A DNA stretch of 64,000 nucleotides from a virus (IMGVR_UViG_3300005329_000012:25544-89543); one strand, 5' to 3'; positions 51,633-57,253 are shown, numbered from the stretch's first letter. Notes: generated by a model from the sequence alone, not told the origin. A program made the numbers and translations.

Positions 51633-51660
51633 ACCGGGCGGGCCTGGCACGTCGGGGCGC

Positions 51661-51733
51661 GGACCGCTAGCTCAGTCGGCAGAGCAGGGGCCTCTTAAGC
51701 CCAAGGTCCAGGGTTCGATCCCCTGGCGGTCCA
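51661..51733 (+). tRNA. tRNA-Lys (CTT)
   Basis: Acceptor GGACCGC/GCGGTCC, A73. Anticodon loop CTCTTAA; T-arm CAGGG-TTCGATC-CCCTG. Confidence 0.93.
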
Positions 51734-51821
51734 CTCAGGGAGGCGCGACGGAGTTCGGCCTGACGGCCGCCGTTGGGAAGCCCCGGCCCCGGTGCCGGGT
51801 GGCCTACCCCTCCCTGTACAC

Positions 51822-51903
51822 GCTCCTGTGGCGGAACAGGTAGACGCGCTGGTTTCAGGAACCAGTGTCTTCGGACGTGGGGGTTCGGATCCCTCCGGGA
51901 GCA
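51822..51903 (+). tRNA. tRNA-Leu (CAG)
   Basis: Type II with long variable arm (TGTCTTCGGACG). Acceptor GCTCCTG/CGGGAGC, A73; anticodon loop TTCAGGA in CTGGT/ACCAG. T-loop TTCGGAT. Confidence 0.92.
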
Positions 51904-51974
51904 CTTGACAACCCCGGCTTCGGCCGGAGACGCGCGGGGCGGCGTGGGCCTTCGGGCCGGGACAGCCCCAACAT

Positions 51975-52058
51975 GCGCTCGTGGTGGAATCGGTAGACAC
52001 GTCGGCTTGAGGAGCCGGTGGCCGCGAGGTCGTGGGGGTTCAACTCCCTCCGGGCGCA
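51975..52058 (+). tRNA. tRNA-Leu (GAG)
   Basis: Type II. Acceptor GCGCTCG/CGGGCGC, A73; anticodon loop TTGAGGA in CGGC/GCCG; T-arm GGGGG-TTCAACT-CCCTC. Confidence 0.92.
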
Positions 52059-52157
52059 CTAGGCTGGCCGTCAGACGGTGAGAACGCGGCCCGCTCAGGG
52101 AAGGCACCTACCCGGGCCGACTGCTCACCTCTTTGCCCGGACGTAGCCTTCCCGCAC

Positions 52158-52230
52158 GGCGACGTAACTCAGTCGGTAGAGTGTCTGTCTGAAAAGCAGA
52201 AGGTCGGCGGTTCAAGTCCGCCCGTCGCCA
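52158..52230 (+). tRNA. tRNA-Phe (GAA)
   Basis: Acceptor GGCGACG/CGTCGCC, A73; anticodon loop CTGAAAA in TCTGT/GCAGA; T-arm GGCGG-TTCAAGT-CCGCC. Confidence 0.93.
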
Positions 52231-52372
52231 TCGAGAGAGGGAAACATCCCGGAAGCGGTAGTGTGTTGAGGCCGGGGCCGAACCGCCTGACGCTGGCGGG
52301 GGAATGGGAGCACCCGGGCGCACCCGGAGTCCCGGTTCGAGTCCGGGCCGCGAGACCCTCCCTCGGAACCGC

Positions 52373-52454
52373 GCCCGCCTGGCGGAACAGGTAGACGCCC
52401 CGGCTTCAAACACCGGCGCCACCAGGCGTTCGGGTTCGAGTCCCGAGGCGGGCA
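52373..52454 (+). tRNA. tRNA-Leu (CAA)
   Basis: Type II. Acceptor GCCCGCC/GGCGGGC, A73; anticodon loop TTCAAAC; T-arm TCGGG-TTCGAGT-CCCGA. The 118 nt upstream (52250-52365) hold a lone T-arm (CCCGG-TTCGAGT-CCGGG) without a matching acceptor, probably a tRNA remnant. Confidence 0.9.
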
Positions 52455-52469
52455 TAGCAAGACCAGCAT

Positions 52470-52542
52470 GGAGGACGTAGCTCAGTGGTAGAGTCGCGGG
52501 TTGTGGTCCCGTCGGTCGTGGGTTCGATCCCCACCGTCCTCC
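52470..52542 (+). tRNA. tRNA-His (GTG)
   Basis: Acceptor GAGGACG/CGTCCTC with an extra G at -1 (52470) opposite C73, the histidine identity pair. Anticodon loop TTGTGGT in GCGGG/CCCGT; T-arm GTGGG-TTCGATC-CCCAC. Confidence 0.93.
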
Positions 52543-52640
52543 CTCCCTGTGGCCCCGCATTGCCAAAGCAGAGGAACCACCGGCCCGTTACGCGGGGAAG
52601 CACCGGGCGCCGTCGGCCTGTGAACAGAACGGACGGACAC

Positions 52641-52714
52641 GTGGGAGTAGCTCAGTTCGGTAGAGTGTCGGCTTGCCAAGTCGAAGGTCGCGGGTTCGAT
52701 CCCCGTCTCCCACA
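52641..52714 (+). tRNA. tRNA-Gly (GCC)
   Basis: Acceptor GTGGGAG/CTCCCAC, A73; anticodon loop TTGCCAA in TCGGC/GTCGA; T-arm GCGGG-TTCGATC-CCCGT. Confidence 0.91.
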
Positions 52715-52716
52715 CT

Positions 52717-52746
52717 GCCGCCCAGGCCCGGAAGGGAGCAAGCGGC
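52717..52746 (+). ncRNA. ffs: SRP RNA (4.5S) domain IV-like hairpin
   Basis: The 30-nt hairpin carries the full universal SRP RNA signature: outer stem GCCGC/GCGGC, symmetric loop CAGG (52723-52726) against AGCA (52737-52740), inner CCC/GGG, and a GGAA tetraloop (52730-52733). This is the binding site of Ffh and FtsY in every bacterial SRP RNA. The outer boundaries are uncertain; the next 100 nt contain further stems (GCAGCCC at 52783 with GGGCTGC at 52836). It lies between tRNA-Gly and tRNA-Thr and has no coding potential. A tRNA-array-borne minimal SRP RNA is the simplest reading. Confidence 0.72.
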
Positions 52747-52847
52747 CACAGCAGTCCGCCGGGGGCACGCCGAGGCGCATGCGCCGAAGCAGCCCTAAGA
52801 CAGAGCCGCGTTCCGGTCGCGGCCTAATCCCTAAGCGGGCTGCACAC

Positions 52848-52921
52848 GCCACCGTAGCTCAGTCGGCAAGAGCGCCCGCCTTGTAAGCGGGAGGTCCGGG
52901 GCTCGACCCCCCGCGGTGGCT
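52848..52921 (+). tRNA. tRNA-Thr (TGT)
   Basis: Acceptor GCCACCG/CGGTGGC, T73; anticodon loop CTTGTAA in CCCGC/GCGGG. T-loop CTCGACC has C54. Confidence 0.9.
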
Positions 52922-52930
52922 CTCGTACAC

Positions 52931-53003
52931 GCCCCGCTAGCTCAGCGGAAAGAGCGACGGGTTCCTAACCCGCAGGTCGCAGGTTCGATCCCTGCGCGGG
53001 GCA
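52931..53003 (+). tRNA. tRNA-Arg (CCT)
   Basis: Acceptor GCCCCGC/GCGGGGC, A73; anticodon loop TTCCTAA in ACGGG/CCCGC; T-arm GCAGG-TTCGATC-CCTGC. Confidence 0.92.
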
Positions 53004-53138
53004 TCCACCGAGGCTGGGCGCGCGAGGTCCGTCGCCGGACGCGTCCGCTGCCGTAGTACCCTCTGACGACACGGGAGAGCGGCAGGCGCCTTCGGGCGCG
53101 TGAAAGGCTTAGCGGCCCGGTAGCCAACTCGGTGATTT
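53004..53138 (+). other. Structured spacer, possible small RNA
   Basis: 135 nt with CTGCCG/CGGCAG enclosing a further stem, GTCC-GTCGCC-GGAC, and GCGCC-TTCG-GGCGC. No ORF or cloverleaf. Could be an RNA of unknown type or processing signals. Confidence 0.3.
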
Positions 53139-53212
53139 GCGCTGGTAGCTCAGTCGGATAGAGCCACGGGCTTCTAACCCGTCGGTCGGGGGTTCGAGTC
53201 CCTCTCGGCGCA
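53139..53212 (+). tRNA. tRNA-Arg (TCT)
   Basis: Acceptor GCGCTGG/TCGGCGC, A73; anticodon loop CTTCTAA in ACGGG/CCCGT; T-arm GGGGG-TTCGAGT-CCCTC. Confidence 0.92.
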
Positions 53213-53311
53213 TCGTGGGTCCTCCAGGAGGGGTGACAGCGAGGACATCTGGCCGGGCATTCGTGGAGCCGCCCCTGCCCGGGAACAACTGGCGGCCTAG
53301 ACCCTCCACCC

Positions 53312-53385
53312 GCACGCATAGCTCAGTCTGGCAGAGCGACGCGCTTCCAACGCGTAGGTCAGGGGTTCGAGGCCCCTTGCGTGCT
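53312..53385 (+). tRNA. tRNA-Gly (TCC)
   Basis: Acceptor GCACGCA/TGCGTGC, T73; anticodon loop CTTCCAA in ACGCG/CGCGT; T-arm AGGGG-TTCGAGG-CCCCT. Confidence 0.92.
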
Positions 53386-53392
53386 TCATCGC

Positions 53393-53466
53393 TGCTCCGT
53401 AGCTCAGTCAGGCAGAGCGTCCGGCTCATAACCGGCAGGTCGAGGGTTCGAGTCCCTCCGGAGCGA
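53393..53466 (+). tRNA. tRNA-Met (CAT), second copy
   Basis: Acceptor TGCTCCG/CGGAGCG, A73; anticodon loop CTCATAA in TCCGG/CCGGC; T-arm GAGGG-TTCGAGT-CCCTC. Could be elongator Met, or Ile2 if C34 is modified to lysidine. Confidence 0.9.
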
Positions 53467-53669
53467 CTGGGGACAGCGGGGCGGACCGCCCGCCGGGAAC
53501 ACACTTCGCCGTGCACGGCGCAAGGCACGTCCTGGCAGCAGTGGCCACCGGACGGAATCCGATCGACCGCGCCCTACCTAACTGCTGGCCACCGGCCGAT
53601 GGTCATTCCGCCGTTCGACTCGGCGAGCCGGGGAGGGTGGCTCCCTCCAGCCAGGCCAGCAGGTCTTTC
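53467..53669 (+). other. 203-nt structured spacer
   Basis: No ORF or tRNA. CAGCAGT (53539 region) can pair with ACTGCTG about 45 nt later, and TGGCCACCGG occurs twice. Likely part of a folded RNA or a remnant; not recognised. Confidence 0.3.
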
Positions 53670-53743
53670 GCCCGTGTAGCTCAGTCAGGCAGAGCACTTC
53701 CCTCGTAAGGAAGGGGTCCGGGGTTCAACTCCCCGCGCGGGCT
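53670..53743 (+). tRNA. tRNA-Thr (CGT)
   Basis: Acceptor GCCCGTG/CGCGGGC, T73; anticodon loop CTCGTAA in CTTCC/GGAAG; T-arm CGGGG-TTCAACT-CCCCG. Confidence 0.92.
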
Positions 53744-53798
53744 CTTGGGTGCCGGTTCGTCGATCGTGGGCCGGTCCCCAGCAGCTTCATGAAGAACC

Positions 53799-53814
53799 GC
53801 GCGATGCATCGCGC
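53799..53814. repeat. 16-nt perfect palindrome
   Basis: GCGCGATGCATCGCGC is exactly self-complementary. It lies in the spacer between two tRNA-Thr genes, together with an isolated GTGCGAATCCC fragment. Confidence 0.7.
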
Positions 53815-53909
53815 ATAGGAGGGCCGGGGTGCGAATCCCTGTAGAGAAAACGGTTGCCTCCGAACCGGGAGCGGTTGACGGGCCAGATCACCCGCGGCGC
53901 TCCCGACCC

Positions 53910-53984
53910 GCCGACGTAGCTCAGTCAGGCCAGAGCACTTCCTCGGTAAGGAAGGGGTCCAGGGTTCAAGTCCCTGCGTCGGCT
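53910..53984 (+). tRNA. tRNA-Thr (GGT)
   Basis: Acceptor GCCGACG/CGTCGGC, T73; anticodon loop TCGGTAA in CTTCC/GGAAG; T-arm AGGG-TTCAAGT-CCCT. Shares its anticodon stem with tRNA-Thr(CGT), suggesting duplication. Confidence 0.92.
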
Positions 53985-53990
53985 TCGCAC

Positions 53991-54063
53991 GGCCCGTTAG
54001 CTCAGTGGACAGAGTGTCCGGCTTCGAACCGGATGGTCGGGGGTTCGACTCCCTCACGGGCCG
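53991..54063 (+). tRNA. tRNA-Arg (TCG)
   Basis: Acceptor GGCCCGT/ACGGGCC, G73; anticodon loop CTTCGAA in TCCGG/CCGGA; T-arm GGGGG-TTCGACT-CCCTC. Confidence 0.92.
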
Positions 54064-54170
54064 CTTCCGTGGAACGTCGGGTAGGTCGCCACTGGCGGCC
54101 AGGCCCGGCGCGATCGGTTCACGCGGGAGGCAGCGCGTGAGAGGGGTGGAAGTCCCCACTGCCACAACAC

Positions 54171-54245
54171 GGACCGTTAGCTCAGCATGGTCAGAGTAGC
54201 GCCCTGTCGAGGCGATGGTCACGGGTTCGAATCCCGTACGGTCCG
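54171..54245 (+). tRNA. tRNA-Asp (GTC)
   Basis: Acceptor GGACCGT/ACGGTCC, G73 as expected for Asp; anticodon loop CTGTCGA in GCGCC/GGCGA; T-arm ACGGG-TTCGAAT-CCCGT. Confidence 0.92.
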
Positions 54246-54284
54246 CTCCGTTTCAGAACGCACGAAAACGGGTAGAAACAACCC

Positions 54285-54309
54285 ACGGGGCCGTCTTCGG
54301 GCGCCCCGT
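54285..54309 (+). terminator. Hairpin between tRNA-Asp and the acidic protein gene
   Basis: Stem ACGGGGC/GCCCCGT (7 bp), loop CGTCTTCGGGC. The same stem sequence occurs in the island leader at 49796-49817. May be a processing site. Confidence 0.4.
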
Positions 54310-54342
54310 CCAAACCAAGCACCAGGGGGCAAGACAGCAACG

Positions 54343-55044
54343 ATGGCAGACCAGAAGTACTACGACTCGACGGACACCGAGCGGACCAACCCGCTCAGCC
54401 GTCAGCAGGCGGCGCAGGTCCAGATGGGCGGACACGCGGTGGTCGACGAAGACGGCCAGCCCGCGACACTCTACGCGTACGACGTGCTCCACGGCCGCGA
54501 GGCCGTGACCGGCGAGGTATCGGCGGACCAGCTCGACCGCGAGGCCCTCAAGGCCAACGGCGGCGAGGCCCGCGACGCCTGGCAGGAGCAGGCCGACGAG
54601 AACGCCGCCGACGGCGGCGACGAGCCCGAGCGGCTCACGATCCCGCAGCTCAAGGAGCAGATCGCGGACCTCAGCGACGAGGACCTCGACAGCTACGCGA
54701 ACGACGACCGCAAGGGCGCCCAGGAGGCCGCGAAGGCCGAGCAGGCGCGCCGCGCGGAGGCCGCCGAGGCCGACGAGAAGAACGAGGACGAGAACAGCAC
54801 GGCCAGCGGCGCCGAGGGCGTCGAGGCCGCCGTCCAGGGCGTCCTGGAGTCGCAGCAGGCCGCCAGCAACCGGCCGCCCGACTCCGACGAGGCGCAGGCG
54901 CTTCTCGCGCAGGCCACCGTCGGCGGCGACAGCGGCGACGCGACCGTGGAGGGCGTCGTCGAGGACGACGGCTCCCCGGGCGACAAGGAGTTCGACCCGG
55001 ACGCCGCGGCGGACGAGAAGGACTCCGAGGACGAGGACAAGTAG
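54343..55044 (+). CDS. Acidic protein with HeH/SAP-like motif inside tRNA array
   Basis: 233 aa from ATG 54343. The central segment LTIPQLKEQIADLSDEDLDSYANDDRKGAQEAAKAEQARR fits the short helix-extended-loop-helix (HeH/LEM/SAP-like) motif found in phage head-associated proteins. The C-terminal 90 residues are Asp/Glu-rich and disordered, and overall charge is strongly negative. No clear ribosome site (GACAGCAACG). It sits between tRNAs and is followed by a strong hairpin; related acidic proteins lie near the portal at 59991-63049. Possibly a capsid-associated or DNA-mimic protein. Confidence 0.7.
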   Translation: MADQKYYDSTDTERTNPLSRQQAAQVQMGGHAVVDEDGQPATLYAYDVLHGREAVTGEVSADQLDREALKANGGEARDAWQEQADENAADGGDEPERLTIPQLKEQIADLSDEDLDSYANDDRKGAQEAAKAEQARRAEAAEADEKNEDENSTASGAEGVEAAVQGVLESQQAASNRPPDSDEAQALLAQATVGGDSGDATVEGVVEDDGSPGDKEFDPDAAADEKDSEDEDK

Positions 55045-55049
55045 CACAC

Positions 55050-55071
55050 GAGGCCCCCGCGAGGGGGCCTC
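55050..55071 (+). terminator. Terminator after acidic protein gene
   Basis: Perfect 9-bp stem GAGGCCCCC/GGGGGCCTC with GCGA (GNRA) tetraloop, 6 nt after the stop. tRNA-Val follows immediately, so read-through or a new promoter is needed for the second half of the island. Confidence 0.68.
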
Positions 55072-55075
55072 ACCA

Positions 55076-55148
55076 GGGCGGCTAGCTCAGTAGGGAGAGC
55101 GCCGGTTTCACACGCCGTAGGTCGCAGGTTCGAGCCCTGCGCCGCCCA
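55076..55148 (+). tRNA. tRNA-Val (CAC)
   Basis: Acceptor GGGCGGC/GCCGCCC, A73; anticodon loop TTCACAC; T-arm GCAGG-TTCGAGC-CCTGC. One pair of the anticodon stem (27:43) is mismatched. Confidence 0.88.
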
Positions 55149-55390
55149 TCGACCGTAGGACCGTTGGCCTAAAAGCAGCCACCGGCTAAGGAGTGGCGAG
55201 GCAGGGATCGGGGACCGGAACCAGAAGGGTCGATCCGATCTTCAAAGATTCACCGGGCCTGGTAAGGGAGAAGCCCGGGCATCTGCCGCGAAGGCCCGAC
55301 GCAAGGAGAAGCGTCGGGGAGAAGCCCGGAACGGAAGCGAGCCGCATACCCTGCGCGGCGAGCCGACGAGGACTGACCGTCCTACCGGGA
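55149..55390 (+). ncRNA. Structured RNA with 23S helix 43-like hairpin
   Basis: About 240 nt without coding potential, closed by GTAGGAC (55155-55161) pairing with GTCCTAC (55379-55385). The first hairpin, GGCCTAAAAGCAGCC and its flanks (55163-55182), matches the bacterial 23S rRNA L11-binding hairpin (E. coli about 1057-1081, GGCUUAGAAGCAGCC) at most positions, and the similarity continues as TAAGGAGTGGCG versus UAAAGAGUGCG. Two later hairpins show purine loops: CCGGGC/GCCCGG with loop ending AAGGGAGAA (55253-55278) and CCCGACGC/GCGTCGGG with loop AAGGAGAA (55295-55318). It directly precedes the RNase P RNA. Not a family I know. Confidence 0.6.
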
Positions 55391-55445
55391 TGCCGACTTC
55401 GCACGTGAGCCTTTGGCGTAGCAGCACACCTTCGGTCGAACCCAT

Positions 55446-55680
55446 TCGAAGGGGAAGACACGCGCGGCGCGGTGCTTCGAGACGCGTCGAGGAAAGTCAG
55501 GCCACCTGCCGCCCGGGGACGGGACGGCAAACGCGCGGCGACCGAGCGGGAGGGCTCCGGCCCGTCTCACCGCCAGGACCGGCGGGGTGCAACCCCAAGC
55601 GCGGCGCCCAGACCGGGCGTCCAGGTAGGGGGCACAGATGGATGCGTGTCCTAGACAGAAGCCTGCTTACGAACCTTCGA
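55446..55680 (+). ncRNA. rnpB: RNase P RNA, compact phage version
   Basis: Catalytic RNA that trims tRNA 5' leaders. Signatures: CR-I as CGAGGAAAGTC (55488-55498) and CR-V as GACAGAAGCCTGCTTAC (55654-55670), with AGATGGATG before it as in bacterial RNAs (AGAUGAAUG). Helices: P1 TCGAAGG/CCTTCGA (55446-55452 with 55674-55680), P2 GACACGC/GCGTGTC (55457-55463 with 55644-55650), and P4 AAG(T)CAGGC with GCCTGCTT, which keeps the universal bulged U while its pairs covary from E. coli. At about 235 nt it is far shorter than the usual 350-400 nt, so the specificity domain is reduced. It sits within the tRNA array it would process. Confidence 0.9.
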
Positions 55681-55729
55681 GACACGGTCCCTAACCGCTT
55701 AGGCTAACAACCGCGGGGCGGGGCCTCCA

Positions 55730-55803
55730 GACCGCGTAGCTCAGTCGGGACGAGCGCCACGTTGACATCGTGGAGGTCGGTGGTTCGAGCCCACCCGTGG
55801 TCA
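55730..55803 (+). tRNA. tRNA-Val (GAC)
   Basis: Acceptor GACCGCG/CGTGGTC, A73; anticodon loop TTGACAT in CCACG/CGTGG; T-arm GGTGG-TTCGAGC-CCACC. Confidence 0.92.
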
Positions 55804-55809
55804 CTGCAA

Positions 55810-55882
55810 GTCCCAGTAGCTCAGAGGACAGAGTGCAGCCCTGCGAAGGCTGAGGTCGGCGGTTCGATCCCGCCCTGGGACG
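55810..55882 (+). tRNA. tRNA-Arg (GCG)
   Basis: Acceptor GTCCCAG/CTGGGAC, G73; anticodon loop CTGCGAA in CAGCC/GGCTG; T-arm GGCGG-TTCGATC-CCGCC. GCG is an unusual bacterial Arg anticodon; bacteria normally read CGC with ACG edited to ICG. Confidence 0.9.
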
Positions 55883-55883
55883 C

Positions 55884-55889
55884 TACACT
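55884..55889 (+). promoter_or_regulatory. -10 box of a leaderless promoter
   Basis: TACACT starting two nt after tRNA-Arg(GCG) ends, 7 nt before ATG 55897. No ribosome site in between. Confidence 0.6.
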
Positions 55890-55896
55890 TTGGGGC

Positions 55897-56100
55897 ATGG
55901 CGAAGAAGATCAACGCGAAGAAGGAGAAGGCCCTCCGCAACGAGGCGTACGCGAAGCAGTTCCGCAAGCGGACGCCCGGCCGGAAGGACCGGGACAAGAA
56001 GCGGCTCGGCGGCCCCTGGGGCAACTGGTGCCGCATCAAGGGGCACCCGCAGAACTGCGGTTGCGTGTACGGCGTAGGGACTGGTAGCTCAGCTGGTTAG
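55897..56100 (+). CDS. Small basic protein overlapping a tRNA gene
   Basis: 67 aa, leaderless ATG 55897. Very Lys/Arg-rich N-terminus (MAKKINAKKEKALRNEAYAKQFRKR), then GGPWGNWCRIKGHPQNCGC with three cysteines, possibly a metal site. The stop (TAG 56098-56100) lies inside the D-loop of tRNA-Ile, so mRNA and tRNA share 23 nt. Basic composition suggests nucleic-acid binding, perhaps to the RNAs encoded around it. I do not recognise a family. Confidence 0.65.
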   Translation: MAKKINAKKEKALRNEAYAKQFRKRTPGRKDRDKKRLGGPWGNWCRIKGHPQNCGCVYGVGTGSSAG

Positions 56101-56151
56101 AGTGGCGCTCTGATAAGGCGCAGGTCGGTGGTTCGAGTCCACCCCAGTCCA
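56078..56151 (+). tRNA. tRNA-Ile (GAT)
   Basis: Acceptor GGACTGG/CCAGTCC, A73; anticodon loop CTGATAA in GCGCT/GGCGC; T-arm GGTGG-TTCGAGT-CCACC. The first 23 nt are also the 3' end of the upstream small CDS. Confidence 0.93.
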
Positions 56152-56153
56152 TC

Positions 56154-56247
56154 GGAAGGTAGCTCAGACCCCATGCGAGCGCAATGGCGTGTCGCGGAGA
56201 GCTGGCCCTAACGGGTCGAGACGGCGCGGTGGGAGGCGCCCCTTCCG
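56154..56247 (+). pseudogene. tRNA-like remnant with enlarged D-loop
   Basis: Starts GGAAGG-TAGCTCAG like a tRNA and ends CCTTCC-G complementary to its 5' end, but has no TTCRA T-loop, a long D-loop insertion and no clear anticodon arm. Looks like a decayed tRNA. Confidence 0.4.
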
Positions 56248-56252
56248 TACAG

Positions 56253-56323
56253 GGCGACGTGGCCGAGCGGTTAGGCGGTTGGCTGCAACCCTTCACACAC
56301 AGGTTCGAGTCCTGTCGTCGCCT
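56253..56323 (+). tRNA. tRNA-Cys (GCA)
   Basis: Acceptor GGCGACG/CGTCGCC, T73 as expected for Cys; anticodon loop CTGCAAC; T-arm ACAGG-TTCGAGT-CCTGT. The anticodon stem (GTTGG/CCTTC) has two mismatches. Confidence 0.85.
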
Positions 56324-56434
56324 CTAGGTGGCCCCTACGCGGCCACCAGTGCCCCACTCTGGCCCACCGAGGGCCGGGGCGGGGAGTTCCATTGCTTCGC
56401 GAGGTCGGCGCCAGAGGCGCCCACTCTCGTGCTC

Positions 56435-56507
56435 GGGCCGGTAGCTCAGTCGGGAGAGCGACGCACTCGCACTGCGTAGGTCAAGGGTTCGACTCCCTTC
56501 CGGTCCA
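56435..56507 (+). tRNA. tRNA-Ala (CGC)
   Basis: Acceptor GGGCCGG/CCGGTCC with G3-U70, A73; anticodon loop CTCGCAC in ACGCA/TGCGT; T-arm AAGGG-TTCGACT-CCCTT. Confidence 0.93.
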
Positions 56508-56599
56508 CTGCTCCGTCGGGGTACCCGGGTGGTTCCCGGGACTGTCTGAGGAGCGCCCTCTCGGCAGAGGCCGCGTAACCGCGCGGTGTCGGGAGGCCC

Positions 56600-56672
56600 G
56601 GGGCGTTAGCTCAGCTGGGAGAGCATTTGGCTGGCAGCCAAAAGGTCGAGGGTTCAAGTCCCTCACGCTCCA
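56600..56672 (+). tRNA. tRNA-Ala (GGC)
   Basis: Acceptor GGGGCGT/ACGCTCC with G3-U70, A73; anticodon loop CTGGCAG in TTTGG/CCAAA; T-arm GAGGG-TTCAAGT-CCCTC. Confidence 0.93.
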
Positions 56673-56673
56673 T

Positions 56674-56704
56674 GGGTGATCCGGGTTCGAGTCCCGGGCG
56701 CACC
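56674..56704 (+). pseudogene. tRNA minihelix remnant
   Basis: GGGTG / CGCACC acceptor-like ends directly flank a perfect T-arm (CCGGG-TTCGAGT-CCCGG). D-arm and anticodon arm are absent, as if deleted from a tRNA. Confidence 0.5.
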
Positions 56705-56818
56705 TGCCCCGATAGCAGGCCCCGCGAAGGGCCGCAAGCCATGGCTGGCGGGCAAACGTCGGCCCGGTTCGCGCCGGTCCCGGCGGGGAGCGTTGGTGCA
56801 ACGGCAGCACACCCTCAC

Positions 56819-56906
56819 GGAAGGGCTAGCCGACAGTCGGCGACGGCACCCGGTTGCTAACCGGACGAGGCGCAAGCCCTTGAGGGATCATCCCCCTCCC
56901 CTTCCG
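56819..56906 (+). tRNA. tRNA-Ser (GCT)
   Basis: Type II. Acceptor GGAAGGG/CCCTTCC, G73; anticodon loop TTGCTAA in CCGG/CCGG; variable arm GAGGCGCAAGCCC. T-loop ATCATCC is atypical. A tRNA-like 5' half (GGAGCGTTGGTGCAACGG, 56788 on) runs into its start. Confidence 0.85.
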
Positions 56907-56932
56907 CTCGTTTCGACCGCCCCTACCCCGGG

Positions 56933-56938
56933 TACAAT
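56933..56938 (+). promoter_or_regulatory. -10 box for small membrane protein
   Basis: TACAAT, 19 nt before ATG 56958, with GGAGGAGG as ribosome site in the short leader. A possible -35 TTTCGA lies 16 nt upstream. Confidence 0.55.
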
Positions 56939-56957
56939 CACGGGGGAGGAGGCAAAC

Positions 56958-57128
56958 ATGGGAGTGATCGGAGTCATCCTGCGCGTGGTCGCGTTCGTGC
57001 TGTTCGTCGTGGCGGGGGTCAACGAGACCCTGCTCAACCAGCCGCCCGCCGACCTCGTCGCATTCGGCCTGGCCGCCTGGGTCCTCGCCGTCCTGCTGGA
57101 CGGCGTCGACGTCGGCCGCCTCGGCTGA
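56958..57128 (+). CDS. Small two-helix membrane protein
   Basis: 56 aa with ATG and a near-perfect GGAGGAGG site. Two hydrophobic segments (VIGVILRVVAFVLFVVAGV and LVAFGLAAWVLAVLLDGV) separated by NETLLNQPPAD. Has its own promoter and a following hairpin, so it is an independent unit within the tRNA island. Could alter the host membrane or help lysis; unknown. Confidence 0.75.
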   Translation: MGVIGVILRVVAFVLFVVAGVNETLLNQPPADLVAFGLAAWVLAVLLDGVDVGRLG

Positions 57129-57137
57129 GACACGGAC

Positions 57138-57156
57138 TGGCCGCCCCTAGCGGCCA
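57138..57156 (+). terminator. Hairpin after small membrane protein gene
   Basis: 7-bp stem TGGCCGC/GCGGCCA with loop CCCTA, 10 nt after the stop codon and just before tRNA-Ser(CGA). Confidence 0.5.
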
Positions 57157-57159
57157 CAC

Positions 57160-57248
57160 GGAAGGGCAAGCCGACGGTTGGCTGACGGCACCGGATTCGA
57201 AACCCGGCGAGGCGAGAGCCCTTGTGAGTTCGATCCTCACTCCTTCCG
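57160..57248 (+). tRNA. tRNA-Ser (CGA)
   Basis: Type II. Acceptor GGAAGGG/TCCTTCC, G73; anticodon loop TTCGAAA in CCGG/CCGG; T-arm GTGAG-TTCGATC-CTCAC. Confidence 0.92.
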
Positions 57249-57253
57249 CTCAC

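Noticed and set aside
52250-52365. Extra tRNA before tRNA-Leu(CAA)
   Set aside because: Only a T-arm is present; no acceptor 5' half or anticodon arm can be paired.
55406-55418. Possible second tmRNA tag frame (ADFAREPLA-stop)
   Set aside because: The tRNA-like ends of a tmRNA are missing here, and the true tmRNA lies at 50413-50786; the segment is spacer just before the RNase P RNA.
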